Under the pieces are notes generated by a model. The model made no database searches. It saw nothing but the letters and a program-made list of their open reading frames with translations, and had not been told where the DNA came from. Positions 34,291-46,360 of a stretch of 64,000 nucleotides of DNA are shown here, piece by piece (the first letter of the stretch is position 1; each line of letters opens with the position of its first letter). A program made the position numbers and the translations under genes. Origin of the DNA: Dryomyza anilis (taxonomy: Eukaryota > Arthropoda > Insecta > Diptera > Dryomyzidae); assembly GCA_951804985.1 (NCBI GenBank), contig OX638132.1:84014696-84078695 (forward strand), read 5' to 3'.

Positions 34291-35899
34291 ATAAAAATAT
34301 TACTTTTGAGTTCTAACAAGGTAATGCTAAGGAAACAAAACAACGAACAAGTACCTATTCATGGACTTGTAAATATACCCGATAATGTAAATGCGATACA
34401 AGGAGAATGAGCATCCGATTTGTTATCTAGTTTTGGCTCTTCAGATCCCGATTATCTGAAATAAAGAGTTCATTAGCATGGCCCTATTGTATTTTCCACT
34501 AGGGCAGATCATAAAGACAAATAGCTATTCTTACGGAAGAAATGCCAATGTATCAGGAACTCCATTGAGTACCTGTCATATTGTGGATATAATTGGTCAA
34601 TAAGACCGCTTTTTCTGTGTGTATTGTTGATTTATGTTGAACATTAATGATATATGATCTGAATTAACGAAATTTGAATTACAATTTCAAATAAATACGA
34701 AAAACTCCATTCAATTATTTCATTAAAGTAATGCTCTTCGAATACACACAAATCTTTGATGACTCCTCGATATATAATAATATAAAATGACAAAATCAGA
34801 CATGTTTGATAATAATTCAAATGTATATTTCACAACCAAATTGGAATTGTATTCATTCTATAAAATTTTATCGAATTGAACTCGATTATAAGACGTTCAT
34901 TTCGTATTCATGAATGAAATTTTAAAACATTTAAAACAAAATTCGATTGCATTAATATTTTAATTCGATTTCATTCGAAATCTGAAAAATACCCGAATAC
35001 TTAAGTAGAAACAGCATCCAGCGAAAGAGTTTCAAAATATCAATTGAAGGGAACCTACTTTATGAACTCAGTTGCGATATCTCACCTTTCTTTATATTTT
35101 CCATCGTCAGAAAATGAAAAAGAATCATAAAAATCGAGAATCATGAAAACATTATCTTCACCAACTCGGGTCCCCATTGGGTCCCAGAATGAAGTGATAA
35201 AAATTGAATGAACACTTGGAATATGAAATATTTGACACATCTGCTTAAAGAACCTAACCATGGAAATATGGTCGATATATTTAAAATAAAATGAGAGACT
35301 CTTTCATGACTCCGAGGTTTTGCAATGTCTGCCGAAAGCTTGATATTGCCAATTTGCGTAATAAAACTTTTTGGCTCAGAAACTAAAACCATCTATAATA
35401 AATAACGTAAATTGTAGCACAAATAATTCACAGAACTCACAGAACATTTAGATGTTTTCGCAATGGCGAACATCTCATGACAGAATGCTGTAATCAGCGA
35501 ATAATAACGAAGAACCCAAAAGCGGTCGAAGAAACCTAGAACCGAATGAAACATACGAATGCAACGAAGTAGGATGCTCGTAAACGAGTGTTGTTGTGGT
35601 AGGGATGGGACGATATTGTTGTTGTGGTTAACATGGGTGCAAGAATGCAAAAAGAAGCACAACGTAAATAACCGTACATGGAGGGGAAATTACATGAATA
35701 TGCAACATGCAACATGTTGCAAGAGGTGGAGTAATTGGAGGAGCTGAAATGCAGAGTATGCTAAATATTTGTATAATTTTAGGATTTATAAAGGATTTGT
35801 TTTAATAATAATTAAAAGAAAAAAGTATTTAAAATTCGTTGCTGCATGGAAATTGGTTAATTGTTTAGTACATAATTTTTAATTTTTGTTGTTGTTCTT
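34291..35899. other. Unassigned intergenic DNA
   Basis: No gene recognised. Overlapping frames on both strands at 35141-35747 (62-89 residues) have no motif or consistent strand. GTTGTTGTGG runs mark 35580-35630. Confidence 0.4.
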
Positions 35900-37230
35900 T
35901 TACATATGTGCTGCTCGTAATGTCCGTCCACTCGGTTGAGCGCTGGGTCCATCCATCCATCTATTGCATCCATTCTAGTCAGTCGTCCAATCGTGAGCAC
36001 CTACAGCTGCGCTGCGCTGCAGTGCCTCGTTCAACCACTGACAATGTACCAGGCAGCAACAACAATTTAACTAACGTAACCTCCCTCTCCCAACAACAAC
36101 ATATACGGAAGCCAGCCAAAGCACACACACAATGAGTAAAAAAAAAATCATCTCGTGCGCAGTAAGGACCTATGTCAGCACTGAGGATATCAGTCGGGTG
36201 GTCGACAACAATTTTGTAAACATACTTCGTAAGTTTGGCGAACAATTTATTTTTACTAGTTCGTCACCGAAAATCGCATAAAACCTACTGCATTCGGCAA
36301 ACATTTTCGGCATTCTGCAGGAGTTCGGAAAAAATCTCGAGAAAGGAATACGTGGGAGGAGCACCAAGCAATGAAAATCAACAACAAAAAGTTTGCTTTT
36401 TGCTGTGCTTTGGGGTGGTGCGCGCAATAGGGGATAGTAATAACAAAAAAAAAATCCCATTGCATACTTTTTGGCTTCAAACATGTTTGAGAATGTTTGC
36501 GTAACTTGAAAATTGCAGCAAAGTGGCAACGCTACAACAAAGTTTGCGTTTTTACAATAATTCAGCGTCGCAAAAGCTTAAAATGGCTGTAAAAGCGTTT
36601 GAGAGAGTAAGAGAAGCAGCGAAAAAGAGCATTTACCAGTTAACAGAACTTAACTCGCTCTTTTTATGTTAAATTTCTCCCTCTCTCTCTCTATATCATG
36701 GTCTGCAAATTGAAAATGCATTGCAAAAGTTCAAAGGTCAGTTATGCGGCTATTTTGCAGCCAAGAGCTGAGTGCTTAAGAAAATGCACTAAAGAGATAA
36801 AGCGAGAGAGAGAGAGACAAACTTTACGAGAGCGTTCACCACGTGACATTGTTGCATTCGGTGCTTATGTACTGCACACACTCCATTCCATTCGTTTACT
36901 TCATCATACACAGCGTCATTCGCAACGAAGCAATAAATCAAAACAAAACAAAAAAAATTGCATACTTGTCTGCCTGCAGAAATTCGGAGAGCGAAACACG
37001 TGCCGTGCCGTGCCGGCTTGGCCCATATGCAGTTGCCATGCCCTGTTACATGAACGGAGTTTACGCGTGGCTGCGCTCAGTCGGTGTTGAACGTACCTCG
37101 TTTGGGTTGGGGATGAAATGGGGTTGGATGCGGTCGATCGGTAGGTTTTTGATTGAAGTCCGTTGCTGCAATAAATTTGATTAGAGCAACGTGTGGAACA
37201 AAGCGCAATTATTTGAATATAGTTCAACTT
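35900..37230. promoter_or_regulatory. GC-richer stretch with GAGA-type runs; possible regulatory or UTR DNA
   Basis: Base composition rises clearly above the flanks. There are CAACAACAAC words at 36050-36100, GCTGCGCTGCGCTGC at 36006-36022, a (CT)n run at about 36678-36695 and a (GA)n run at 36803-36820, the type of site bound by GAGA factor in flies. Several frames of 74-130 codons overlap on both strands, and none shows a recognisable domain. It could be an upstream exon or enhancer of a host gene outside the window; the sequence alone does not decide. Confidence 0.3.
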
Positions 37231-37319
37231 GAATTAATTCCATTTAAATTAGTTCAATTACGATAGACTAAAGAAAAAGTGGAATTTTTATTAAAGTAAC
37301 ACTTAGTTAGGTTAGTGTT

Positions 37320-37430
37320 AGATAAAGACTCCTGAAGTCTAGCATTTGAGACTGTTTACATCTTTGTAATACGGCGCTACCTCGGTAGACAATGAAAAAC
37401 CTCCGAGAGTCTAAACGTGGACTCCTGCTC
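37320..37430 (+). mobile_element. Probable SINE fragment
   Basis: TACGGCGCTACCTCGGTAGA, then AATGAAAAACCTCCGAGAGT and CTAAACGTGG parallel the SINE body blocks (GCGCTACCTCTCGGCAG, AACCTACGAGAGTAAAAC) of 45094-45376, with small deletions. Head and tail are not found. Confidence 0.5.
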
Positions 37431-37807
37431 CTGATAATTAAGCTCAAAACGTCGGAAATCTATTTTTGCCACATAAACATTATTTAAAATATTATTTAAA
37501 CATCTTTTATGATATGAAAGTAACTTTTTTATTTTATTTTTGCGTATAACATTCTTAAATATTCCAAACCCTGAGTTATGTTAAATTAAGGTTAGGTTAA
37601 AAGTTTCGTATTTTTTTTAATATTCCTAAAATAGTTTTATTTTAGAGACATTTTAGACTCCACAATAACTCTACCTTCTGAGGTTTTCCTTATTTCGAAC
37701 ATCATAGGAGGTGGTCATGCATGTCTGAGTCCAAACATCCAAGAAAATACATCGAAGTCCATGAAATATAGCAAATTTGATATGACATTACAAAATCTGA
37801 ATATTTT

Positions 37808-38310
37808 TATACCATGCACTAAGAGTGAAAGGGTATATTCGGTATGGAAAAGTTCTTGATCATCATGACCCCTTGAGTCGATTTTGAGATGTTCGCTCGT
37901 CTGTCTGTTCAAATCACGATTACAGAAATACTAGAAGAACTAGATTAATGATTATCAATTAGAAAATTGGCATGATTGGTCTATTGTGACCTTTTAACCG
38001 GCCATTTATGTCAAATACCTCATATAAAATTTACATCTACAGATGAATTTTACTTTACTTTTACAAATATATATTGACTTTATGCTCAAATATATTAAAA
38101 AAATGTTTTCCCGCGAACCGATTTGTGGTTCCCAAAAAAAAAATATCAAAATTTGGTACACCTACCCATTTGTACATATTGGTATCAAATGAAAGTCGAC
38201 TTAGACCGACTATAACTTTAATAATTCTTACTAACTTCATCACAATATTCCTCAGAATCTGCCTACTTCAAAATTTTCGATGTGACCTAACCTTCCTTAC
38301 TGGTTTTTAT
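37808..38310 (+). mobile_element. TATACCC-family repeat
   Basis: TTTTTATACCATGCACTAAG, GTGAAAGGGTATATTCGG, GTTCTTGATCATCATGACC, AAATCACGATTACAG, CACCTACCCATTTGTACA, TCGACTTAGACCGACTATA and TCGATGTGACCTAACC, in family order. The inner TGTGTAGGGTAT block has been lost by deletion. Confidence 0.8.
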
Positions 38311-39216
38311 TTTATTTCATTCAAAATTCAAAATGAATAATGTATTTAAATTTTATTTATAGAAAAGCCTCCTAAAAAAACTACACTAACTCATGAAGAA
38401 GAGATTTTTATGAAATCTTATATAAAAGTGAATGATAAAAGTGAGTGTTTTGAGTGTCTGCACCGCAATATTCTTGCCATGGTGGGCTTAAGTCCAGTCA
38501 CTGTCCTACCAAGACATACATTTAAGTTTTTGAAAATCCGAACAGATTGGCAGCTGATTTTGGTTAATTTGATTTCCGTCAAACACATTATAGTATATTT
38601 ATATTTGTATTTTTTAACATATTTCTGTGTCATTTTTATATTATAGCAATTTTATAAAAAAAGTGCAACCCTAGTTGATACGGTGTATCTCACAGAAGAT
38701 ACAATGTAAATCGGGCATTATTTAAAAAATAAAACATTTTATGTTTCAACGCAACTCGTTCGGCAACATCGCTTACTCGCTGCAAACATACAAAAAATGA
38801 GCACAATGCTCATACAATTTGGCACGGTACTTTTATGAGTATGAGAAAGAGATACAATGCGTAATGCTACTCCCTCGTGAGGAGAAAAATAAATAAGTTG
38901 AAGACAAGACTCATGAGTAGTAAAGTCTTTACTCTCCGATGATTAACCATTTATGAGTACAGAGTAAGTCGGATTTTTTCTCTTACTCACTCATGTCGTG
39001 TGCTTTCTCACTTATGCGGATTATGCATGAGTGAGTCATTATGAGTATTCATTTATGTGACTTTCCGAACTCTTATATATGAGTACTCAATTGAACCCTT
39101 CCTATGACTACTCCGTGTTAAAGTGACCGGTTCCTTTCATATAAATGCGCCAGTACTAGGACAGTCGATATACTTTTCCCGTTGGGTAATTTCTGAGGAT
39201 TTCTAAATACTAAATA
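38311..39216. other. Unassigned DNA with clustered ATGAGTA words
   Basis: 38830-39120 contains many ATGAGTA/TACTCAT words in both orientations (for example at 38835, 38911, 38952, 39020-39045 and 39078). The 78-codon frame at 38410-38646 has no recognisable motif. Confidence 0.4.
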
Positions 39217-40502
39217 AAAGGTTTTTCAATAAGAGCGCTACAAAAGTAAATAAAACAAAAACGGTTTTGGATATCAATGAAATTCTTTATTCCTGTAAAA
39301 GTACGTTCGATGCCATTATGTATGGAATTCGATTTCTTTTGCATGGCCACCACGGGCACGCTTGCAGAAGTCCAGACGCTGAACCCAATTTTCGACGGTT
39401 TTCAAGCATAAATCGGCCGATACTGCTGCAATTTCACGTACTGCTGCAATTTCAAGTTCATCAATCGTCGCTGGCTTGTTGGCATAGACCATAGACTTGA
39501 CGTAGCCCCACAGGAAATAGTCTAACTGCATCAAATCGCACGATCGAGGCGGCCAATCGACTGGACTATTTCGTGAGATAACACGTTCTCCAAACTTGGT
39601 TTCCAATAAATTGATTGTGGCATTCGCTGTGTCTGGAACTGTTGGAACCACATATCCTCCAAGTCCATATCATCCAATTGGGGCCAAACATATTCGGGAA
39701 TCATTGAACGGTAGCGATTCCTATTCACAGTAACGTGCTGGTCTTGATCATCACGGAAGAAGTACGGCCCAATAACGCCGCCGGCCTATAAACCGCACCA
39801 AACCGTAATTTTTTCGGGATGCAATGATCACGCATGGAGTACGTGTGGATTGCTGTCTGACCAATAACGCATATTTTGTTTATTGACGAAGCCATTGAGC
39901 CAGAAATGAGCCTCATCGCTGAAGATGATTTTTCGATGAAAATCCGAATCATTTTCAAGTTGTTGATCAGCCCCATTCACGAACATACGACGCTTCTGGT
40001 GGTCAAGCGGCTTCAGTTCTTGCGTCAATTTGATTTTGTAAGAATGTAGGCCAAGATCTTTTCGCAAAATTCGCCACAAGGACGTCACAGAGATGCCCAA
40101 CGCTTGAGAACGACGTGTGAGAGACACATTTGGGCTTTCTTCAACTGAAGCCTCAGAGGTAGCAATATTCCCGACACTACGGGCACTTCTTTGTCTCACT
40201 GGCACGGGAATATTTTGTAGTGTGCCTGTGGATTCAAATTTTTCAACTAGACGCTCAATTGTTGATCTGCTAGGACGATTATGACGACCATAAATTGGAC
40301 GTAGCGCTCTTAACGTTGAGGCCACTGACTCCGAATTTCGGTAGTAAATTTTAATAATTTCTACTCATTGTTGGCTCGTATATCTTTCCATCATGAAATG
40401 GCAAACCTTACTGAAGAGAAATGTCAAAAGAGCGGCAAGAAATATGTCGTCGTTTGCTGTCCCTGTTGCTCTACTTTTGTAGCGTCCACTTGGAAAACCC
40501 TT
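39217..40502 (-). mobile_element. Tc1/mariner element, rosa-like, 1286 bp, inactive
   Basis: Flanked by TA at 39215-39216 and 40503-40504. The left terminus is (A)AAGGTTTTTCAATAAGAGCG and the right terminus is the complement of AGGGTTTTCCAAGTGGACGC, so the two ends differ after the shared first dozen bases. One degenerate transposase gene fills the element on the minus strand. The first 200 bp from the right end are the source sequence of the MITEs at 22413, 27236 and 47384. Length and layout are normal for mariner. Confidence 0.9.
39316..40391 (-). pseudogene. Mariner-type transposase pseudogene
   Basis: DDD/D transposase that would cut and paste the surrounding element. I take ATG at 40389-40391 as the start because the first codons (MERYTSQQ) are conserved in the MITEs. 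Ninth codon is a stop (TGA, 40365-40367) where the MITEs have arginine. The paired helix-turn-helix region follows (RSTIERLVEKF, then SVTSLWRILRKDLG). The first catalytic aspartate is in IIFSDEAHFW (codon 39915-39917). A stop follows SNPHVLHA at about 39828. After PQLDDMDLEDMWFQQ a deletion near 39635 shifts the frame and removes the DG of the second catalytic site. The third aspartate survives in MQLDYFLWGYVKS (codon 39520-39522). From family knowledge it resembles the DD41D rosa group, but the D-D spacing cannot be measured here. It cannot encode a working enzyme. Confidence 0.88.
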
Positions 40503-40591
40503 TATGACCCCATTATGTGTCATATTTTGAGCACTTAGAACCTAGAAAACAACTTTTTAATCATTCAAGTTTGTAGAAATTGATTGTAGTG

Positions 40592-41029
40592 GAGCCTGGG
40601 GTAAAGTGGGACATGCGGTATGTCGGAAATTGCAATTCTTTGCATTTCAAAAAATAAAAACAATTGGCAAGTGCATCAATATGGCATCAACTTTTTCATT
40701 TATGGTTATGATAAAATTAATACCAAAACAACTTTTTTCGTATTTTTTAACAACTGCTGAGATATTTACGAATTTAAACTATTTTCTTTTTATATTTTAC
40801 TTGCATTACCAATCTTTTTTTATTACCTTAGTTTCCCACTTTACCCCAGGATTTTTAAGAAGTCCGAAATTGAACTGTTTTCAATTAAAAAAAACATAAA
40901 TGGTAGATGCAAAAAGTTAGATCATGAATCAGTCTATTGAATAGACCCTCTAAAAGAACTTAATTATTCAAATGTACTTTTTTTTTTTAGAGGGACATTA
41001 AAATATGTCCCACTTTATCCCAGGCTCTC
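40592..41029. mobile_element. MITE with GAGCCTGGGGTAAAGTGGGACAT ends
   Basis: A terminal inverted repeat of about 23 bp: GAGCCTGGGGTAAAGTGGG at the left and CCCACTTTATCCCAGGCTC at the right, 438 bp overall. An internal CCCACTTTACCCCAGGA at about 40840 is a third copy of the end sequence. The 97-codon frame at 40606-40899 starts in the left terminus and is judged a by-product. Confidence 0.8.
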
Positions 41030-43176
41030 CTATTAAGTTGAGAAACTAGTTTTTTGTATTAAGAAAATAAATTTAAAATTATTTAAAATTAAATTTGTAT
41101 AAACAAATTCTATTGAAATAACATTTAAAGCAATAAGAACATGCCCTAGTTTGTTATTTAAAATTTCTACAACGTCGTTTGAAATCCCCTTTTTTTGAGT
41201 GCGCCTCTGTTCAATGCGCTGCAAACCAACACGCGTCCCCGTACCACGTTGAGGTTGCTCCGTGTGCATATCCTGAAAAGTCCTGACACGCTCACGCATA
41301 CAGGCACACAACGAATGGCCTTGGTGCTTTTACATAAAAAATGACCCGACAACCAGCAACAACAACACATCATCGTGTTTAAACTTTGCCTGCCTTCCTA
41401 TGTAATCAAACATATATTTATAATATAAAGACTGATGTATATAACAGACACATGGAGTGGACGCACACAGCAACAATCATGCGCTCTACGCTGAATATGC
41501 TTGCAACGCACTTTCATTGCTGCAACAACACAGCTGTTTAACAGGAATGCTGTGGCATTGAAACGCACAAACAGACACCTCTCGCCACAACGAATGCGCT
41601 CGTCGGCACGTGTTCGGGTAAACATGGATGTTTGCTCGGCCGCCGGTCGGGAAACAAAGCGCCAGAAGCTATGCAATGTTATAGGTTCATTTGCATTGCA
41701 TTGCAAACGAAGTTTTGTAATTTCATAGAGTCGCGCCTACAAGAGAGAGAGCAAGAGTAAGGCAAGAGAGTGAGAGCAAAAGAGAATTTGACTGTAAAAG
41801 TGCTGTATCTTGTGTCCTTTGTAAGCTTTGTACAGAATATCGCAACATTAATGGTCGCGCGCTCTTTTGCTCGTTTACTGCGCTTCGCTGCAGCATCAGC
41901 TGTAATGTTGCAATTGCTCTTGCTGGTGTTGTTGCTCCTGCTCTTGCTGCTGTTGCCGGTGTTCTGTTGCCGGTGTTCTGTTGCCGACTGTATGTTGTGC
42001 TGTTGGCAAACGGCTGCCAAGTACATAATGTAAAGTACAACAGCAGCAACAACAATTATGAACAGCGTTGCAACGACAGCAACAACAAGAGCAACAGCAA
42101 CTACAGCAAAAGTAAGTTGTCAATGGGGTTGTTGGCGCTACAGCTGCAACAACAACAACAATTTTAACATTATAAACTTTGGAAAGTTTGGGAGTTGTTG
42201 GTTGCAAGTACAACAGCAGTAGCAACAACAACAACGACAACATTGCCAATTGCACTGCAAATCCATTAAAAACAGGAGCAGCAGTTCAACGTCGCGGTCT
42301 CCAACAAACGTCGCCAGCGTCAGTTGTCCTCCTCAACGTCGTCCATCGTTGTCGTTGGTCGTTGTCGTTGTCGGCGTAGCAGTACTTCGCACTGGCAACA
42401 TTGCCAGCATTCAGTTGAACGCGGTTGCTCCTTCAGTAAGGACGCACAACACTTGCAACTCCTCGTGTGGGTAAAATGTTCACTAGAAACTGTTGTTGTG
42501 TTGTTGTGTTGTAGTTGTTAGTTATGTTTATAGTGTCTGTCCTGTGCTGCATTGCACTGTGTGTGTGTGTGTGTGTGCGGCAATAAATCTAAGCATTGCA
42601 ATGCAGACAACAGCAGCAGTAGCAGCAACAACTGTTGTAATCAGAAAAACACATTGCTGCCAAGACTGCAAAACTTCAAGTGAGACTTTAAACATTTCCT
42701 TTTGTGTGTGGTGTTTAAAAATTTGTGTCGCTGACTTTTAAGTGTTCATATTTTTATAATGCGCGCAGTTTATGACATTCGTTCTTTCGTTCGTTTATCC
42801 GTCCAGTTTATGCCTTCTTATTTATGACGTCCGGCATTTTATGCTTGATAAATTTCGACACTTTTACTATATTGTTGACAACTTGAAAATGAGCAGCAGC
42901 AGCAGTAGCAACATCAGTAGTTTAAGCAATGAATGCAACCGAATGACAGCAACAGACGAGCACGAGCAATTGCTGTGGCGCTTGCTACAACCTGCGACAT
43001 TTATTTACAATTCTTTGACTGTTGTTGTTGACTGTTTGAGTTGCTGCTGCCGCTTTTATTGCTGCTGCTACTGCTGCTCTAGTTGTTGTCGTTATTTTTC
43101 TTGTTGGCGCCAACAAATAGTTCTTCTTACAGTTTACAGTTTAGGACGATTACAGTAAAAAGAAATTGCGGTGCAT
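41030..43176. promoter_or_regulatory. GC-richer opa-like region; candidate untranslated exon or enhancer
   Basis: Dense CAACAACAAC, GCAGCAGCAG, TTGCTGTTGCCGG and GTTGTTGTTG words over 41500-43100, separated by ordinary sequence. Many frames of 65-130 codons overlap on both strands and are rich in Q, S, L or C according to frame, as expected of translated trinucleotide repeats. The most open plus-strand frame (42772-43158, 128 codons) has a MSSSSSSNISSLSNECN stretch but no domain. Such composition is usual in 5' untranslated exons, introns and enhancers of fly developmental genes. I see no splice-supported coding model. Confidence 0.3.
42558..42578 (+). repeat. (TG)n microsatellite
   Basis: About ten uninterrupted dinucleotides. 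Confidence 0.9.
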
Positions 43177-43790
43177 GCACTTAGAACACAGTTTCTTAAT
43201 ATTAAGAAATATTTGCTTGAAATAGTGTCGAGTGCAATTTTAATTAAATCAAAGAAAACTTTTGTTTAATGATTACACTTTTTTCTTGAAATAAGAAAAT
43301 TTATTTTTAAGAAACTTTTTTCTTGTTATGAGAAAAATTATCTTATTATGAGTAAACTTTTTTTAAAACTATTTCAAATTAATTTTCTTATTATTAAGAA
43401 TTTTTTTTTTAAATATTGTAGTTACCGCGATGGAAAAAAAGTCAGAGAGAAATACAGTTTCTTTATAATAAGAAAAATTGAACTTGAAATAGCGTTAAAG
43501 TAAAATTTCCATTATAATAAGGAAACTTACTCTATTATTAAGAAATTAAAATAAGTTTCCTTTAATTAAGAAAGGTTTGCTTAAATTAACATAATAGTTT
43601 CTTTAAATTAAGAAAAAAAAGTGGCTTTAAATTCAGAAAACAAGTTTCTTTAAATTAAGAAAAAAAGTTGCTTTAAAATCAGAAAAAAAGTTTCTTTAAA
43701 TTATGAAAAAGTGTTCTTTTCTTTCTTTTAATTAAGAAAAAAGTTTTCTTAAATTAAGTTAATATTAAGAAACTGTTTTTCTTAGTGTGC
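43177..43790. mobile_element. MITE built of TTTCTTAATTAAGAAA-type repeats
   Basis: The ends CACAGTTTCTTAATATTAAG (43186 on) and TTAATATTAAGAAACTG (43759 on) are inverted repeats. The interior is a series of diverged units of 25-45 bp containing TTTCTTTAAATTAAGAAAA or its complement, each itself nearly palindromic. No frame. Confidence 0.65.
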
Positions 43791-45093
43791 TCAACAGTTG
43801 GACATTCAGTCAAACAAAAGTCGATCGACAAACAGACAAACTCTTCGACAAATACAATATTAAATGCTTTTGTCTGAAAGTCTGCATTAAGTAAATTTAC
43901 ATAAATAAAAACTGATACAAAGCAACAAAAAAAAAATCCCTATAAATTGTTACACGCGCTATAAGGATTTGTGTAAAAATAGATTTCAAGGATAGCAACG
44001 CCGTGTAATGCGAGTTCATTAAAAGGCAGACAGCAGGAAGCACTTTTTGTTGTTGTTTGTATAAAAAAAAAAATACTTGAAGCAAAATAATACCATGAGC
44101 AAAGTTAAAGATGAAATGTTTCATAATTCATTTGACAAAGATTACTAAATGATATTAGTTAGGATGTTTTTATATTTTTAATTTCAATTTTCAAAAAAGA
44201 ATTTTGCGCAAGAGAAAAAATAATAGAAAATATATAAAAGAAATAAAAAATCAATATACATTTTTATTGAAATTTGGGAAATCTTAAATATTTTTTCAGA
44301 AATTTTTATTTTTTTGTGTTTCAATGTTTGATGGATTTTGTGTATGAAAATTTCTAATTTTGATTTCTCAAAATAGTAATTTGATCGCCAAACGAATTTA
44401 AATACTGTGAAAATCCAATAACAAATCACTTGAATGGGAATGGAAATACAGAATTCGAACAAAAACTGAACGAAATGATAAACTTTAAAAGTTATGCTGA
44501 TTTGTCTGAAAAAAAAAAAGATTTGAATAATATGTATTAAAAATGTCTATAATTGATTAGCTAAAGTCTAAAATACTATAAAATCAATAGTTTTTTTTTG
44601 CTATTAAAATTAGTCAATAGTATAAATTATTATTTTAATGGGTAAATACCATTAAATACAACAAAATACTATTAAATTCTATTAAATTGTTTTTGTATTT
44701 ATATATGAAAATATTTGTTTTTTTTTTTGTATACTATTGAATCAATGACTGTGCTATTGAACAATTTTAAAGGATTATTTTCTGCTGCTGATCCAGCTTT
44801 CGTTCATATTTCGATAGGATTTAATATGAAAATTTGTAAAAAGACGGTTTTGAATTTGATATTTCAATATCTACGTTGTAGAACGAAAAGTCACCAAATA
44901 CATTATTATGAAAATTCGAATTTTCGAGTTTGTTGATTAATATTATAAAAAGAAAATGATGCATTTTTAAAGTTGAAAAATCAATTAATAGATTTATATT
45001 TTGTTATCAAGTGTTAAAAAAAAGGGACATCATCGATTAAAAATTAACAGACTTATAAAGATTTTTGTAAATGAATATTAGGCATTTTGAAAG
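43791..45093. other. AT-rich DNA, nothing recognised
   Basis: A short stretch of ATTAAATNCTATTAAAT words at 44640-44690. The frames at 43897, 44184 and 44715 have no motif. Confidence 0.5.
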
Positions 45094-45376
45094 TAGCCGC
45101 GGTAGCTCAGTGGTTAGTGCGTTGGACTGCGAGCCGAAACAACATCTTTTCACAGAAACATTTTTCTATACCGCGCTACCTCTCGGCAGTAAATGGCAAA
45201 CCTACGAGAGTAAAACATTGCCTATGAAAAGCTCTCACCCGCCGTTCGGATTCGTCAATAAACTGTAGGTCCCACCACTTTGAGTACAAATATAATACGC
45301 ACAGCTCAAAATGGTGAGAGAGCTCGGCCGAAGTTCTATACAGGACTGAAGCGCCAAACTATTATTATTATTATTT
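45094..45376 (+). mobile_element. tRNA-derived SINE, lacking the B box
   Basis: Head TAGCCGCGGTAGCTCAGTGG TTAGTGCGTTGGACTGCGAG contains a good pol III A box. It then jumps from GAGCCGAAA to CAACATCTTTTCACAG, so the B-box segment present at 56305-56319 and at 34110 is absent. The body blocks (GCGCTACCTCTCGGCAG, CTCTCACCCGCCGTTCGG, GTACAAATATAATACGC) follow, and the element ends in (ATT)n at 45358-45376. The 65-codon frame inside is not a gene. Confidence 0.85.
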
Positions 45377-45799
45377 TGAAAATTATATTGTGATTTTTCG
45401 TTTTACAACGACGATAAAAAGAATTGTTTTGCAAATTATTAAAAATCGTTCAAGTCAGAAAAAGCGAATTCAATTCATTTGCAAACTCGCACACATTTGA
45501 AGACATCGAATTAAAAAATTTTTAAAATTCGATCGGAATTCCTACGAAAACTAGTATTCTTAAATAATAATAAAATTATTTAAATCTAATATAAAAATCT
45601 ATATTTTGTGTCTTCAAAAAGTCTTAAAAATTTTAATATTTAAATGTTTAAAAAATTGTGTTTCGATAAACAAGTTTTTTATATATTTTGACGGAGATTC
45701 ACTGTGATAAATATAAGCCAAAATATATATTTTTTTTTAATTTTTAGTAAAAATTGGCAGTACAGATTTTTTTTAATGAACATTACATATTTTTTAAGA

Positions 45800-46360
45800 T
45801 TTTTATTTTTTTTCCTTGAAAATTTAAAAATTTTGAACTTTTTAGAGAAAATTTGAATTTTTAGTGAAAATTTTTATTTTCAGAGAAAATGGAAATTTAG
45901 AATATTTAAATTTGTTTTTAGTGACTTTGAATTTTTTTGTGAACATTTTTTAGTGAACGTTATTTTAGTGATGATTTTATTTATTTGAGTGAAGATTTGA
46001 ATATTTTTAGTGAAGGTTTTATTTTTTTTTGTGTGAAGAGATTTGAATATTTTTAGTGAAGGTTTTATTTTTTTTTATTGAAGATTTAAGTATTTTTTAT
46101 TGAAAATTATGATTTTCAGTGAAATTTTAAATTTGTTTTTAGTGAACCTTTGAATTTTCAGTGAAAATAGAAATTTTGAATGAAGATTTAAATTTTTTTT
46201 TAGTGATGCTTTGAACTTTTAATGAAAGTGTTTTTAGTAAAGATATTATTTTTTTTAAAGAGAAGATTTGAATTTTTTCAGTGAAAATATTTTTTTTTTT
46301 TTTTAGTGAAGATTTGAATTTTTAGTGAAGATTTGAATTTTTATTTATAGAGAAGGTTAA
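45800..46360 (+). repeat. Degenerate TTTTTAGTGAAGATTTGAA minisatellite
   Basis: Words of the form TTTTTAGTGAANATTTGAATTT recur about twenty times with variable spacing of 20-35 bp and frequent T-run length changes. No frame survives. Confidence 0.65.

Noticed and set aside
36698..37184. Frames of 130 and 113 codons on the plus strand, 103 on the minus
   Set aside because: All three overlap in different frames in a GC-richer segment where stops are rarer; no domain in any.
41770..42255. Leucine/valine-rich and glutamine-rich frames
   Set aside because: They are the different frames of (TTG/CTG)n and (CAA/CAG)n runs, present on both strands.
45094..45140. tRNA gene
   Set aside because: The tRNA-like head has an A box but no B box, no cloverleaf closure, and continues into SINE body; it is a SINE.
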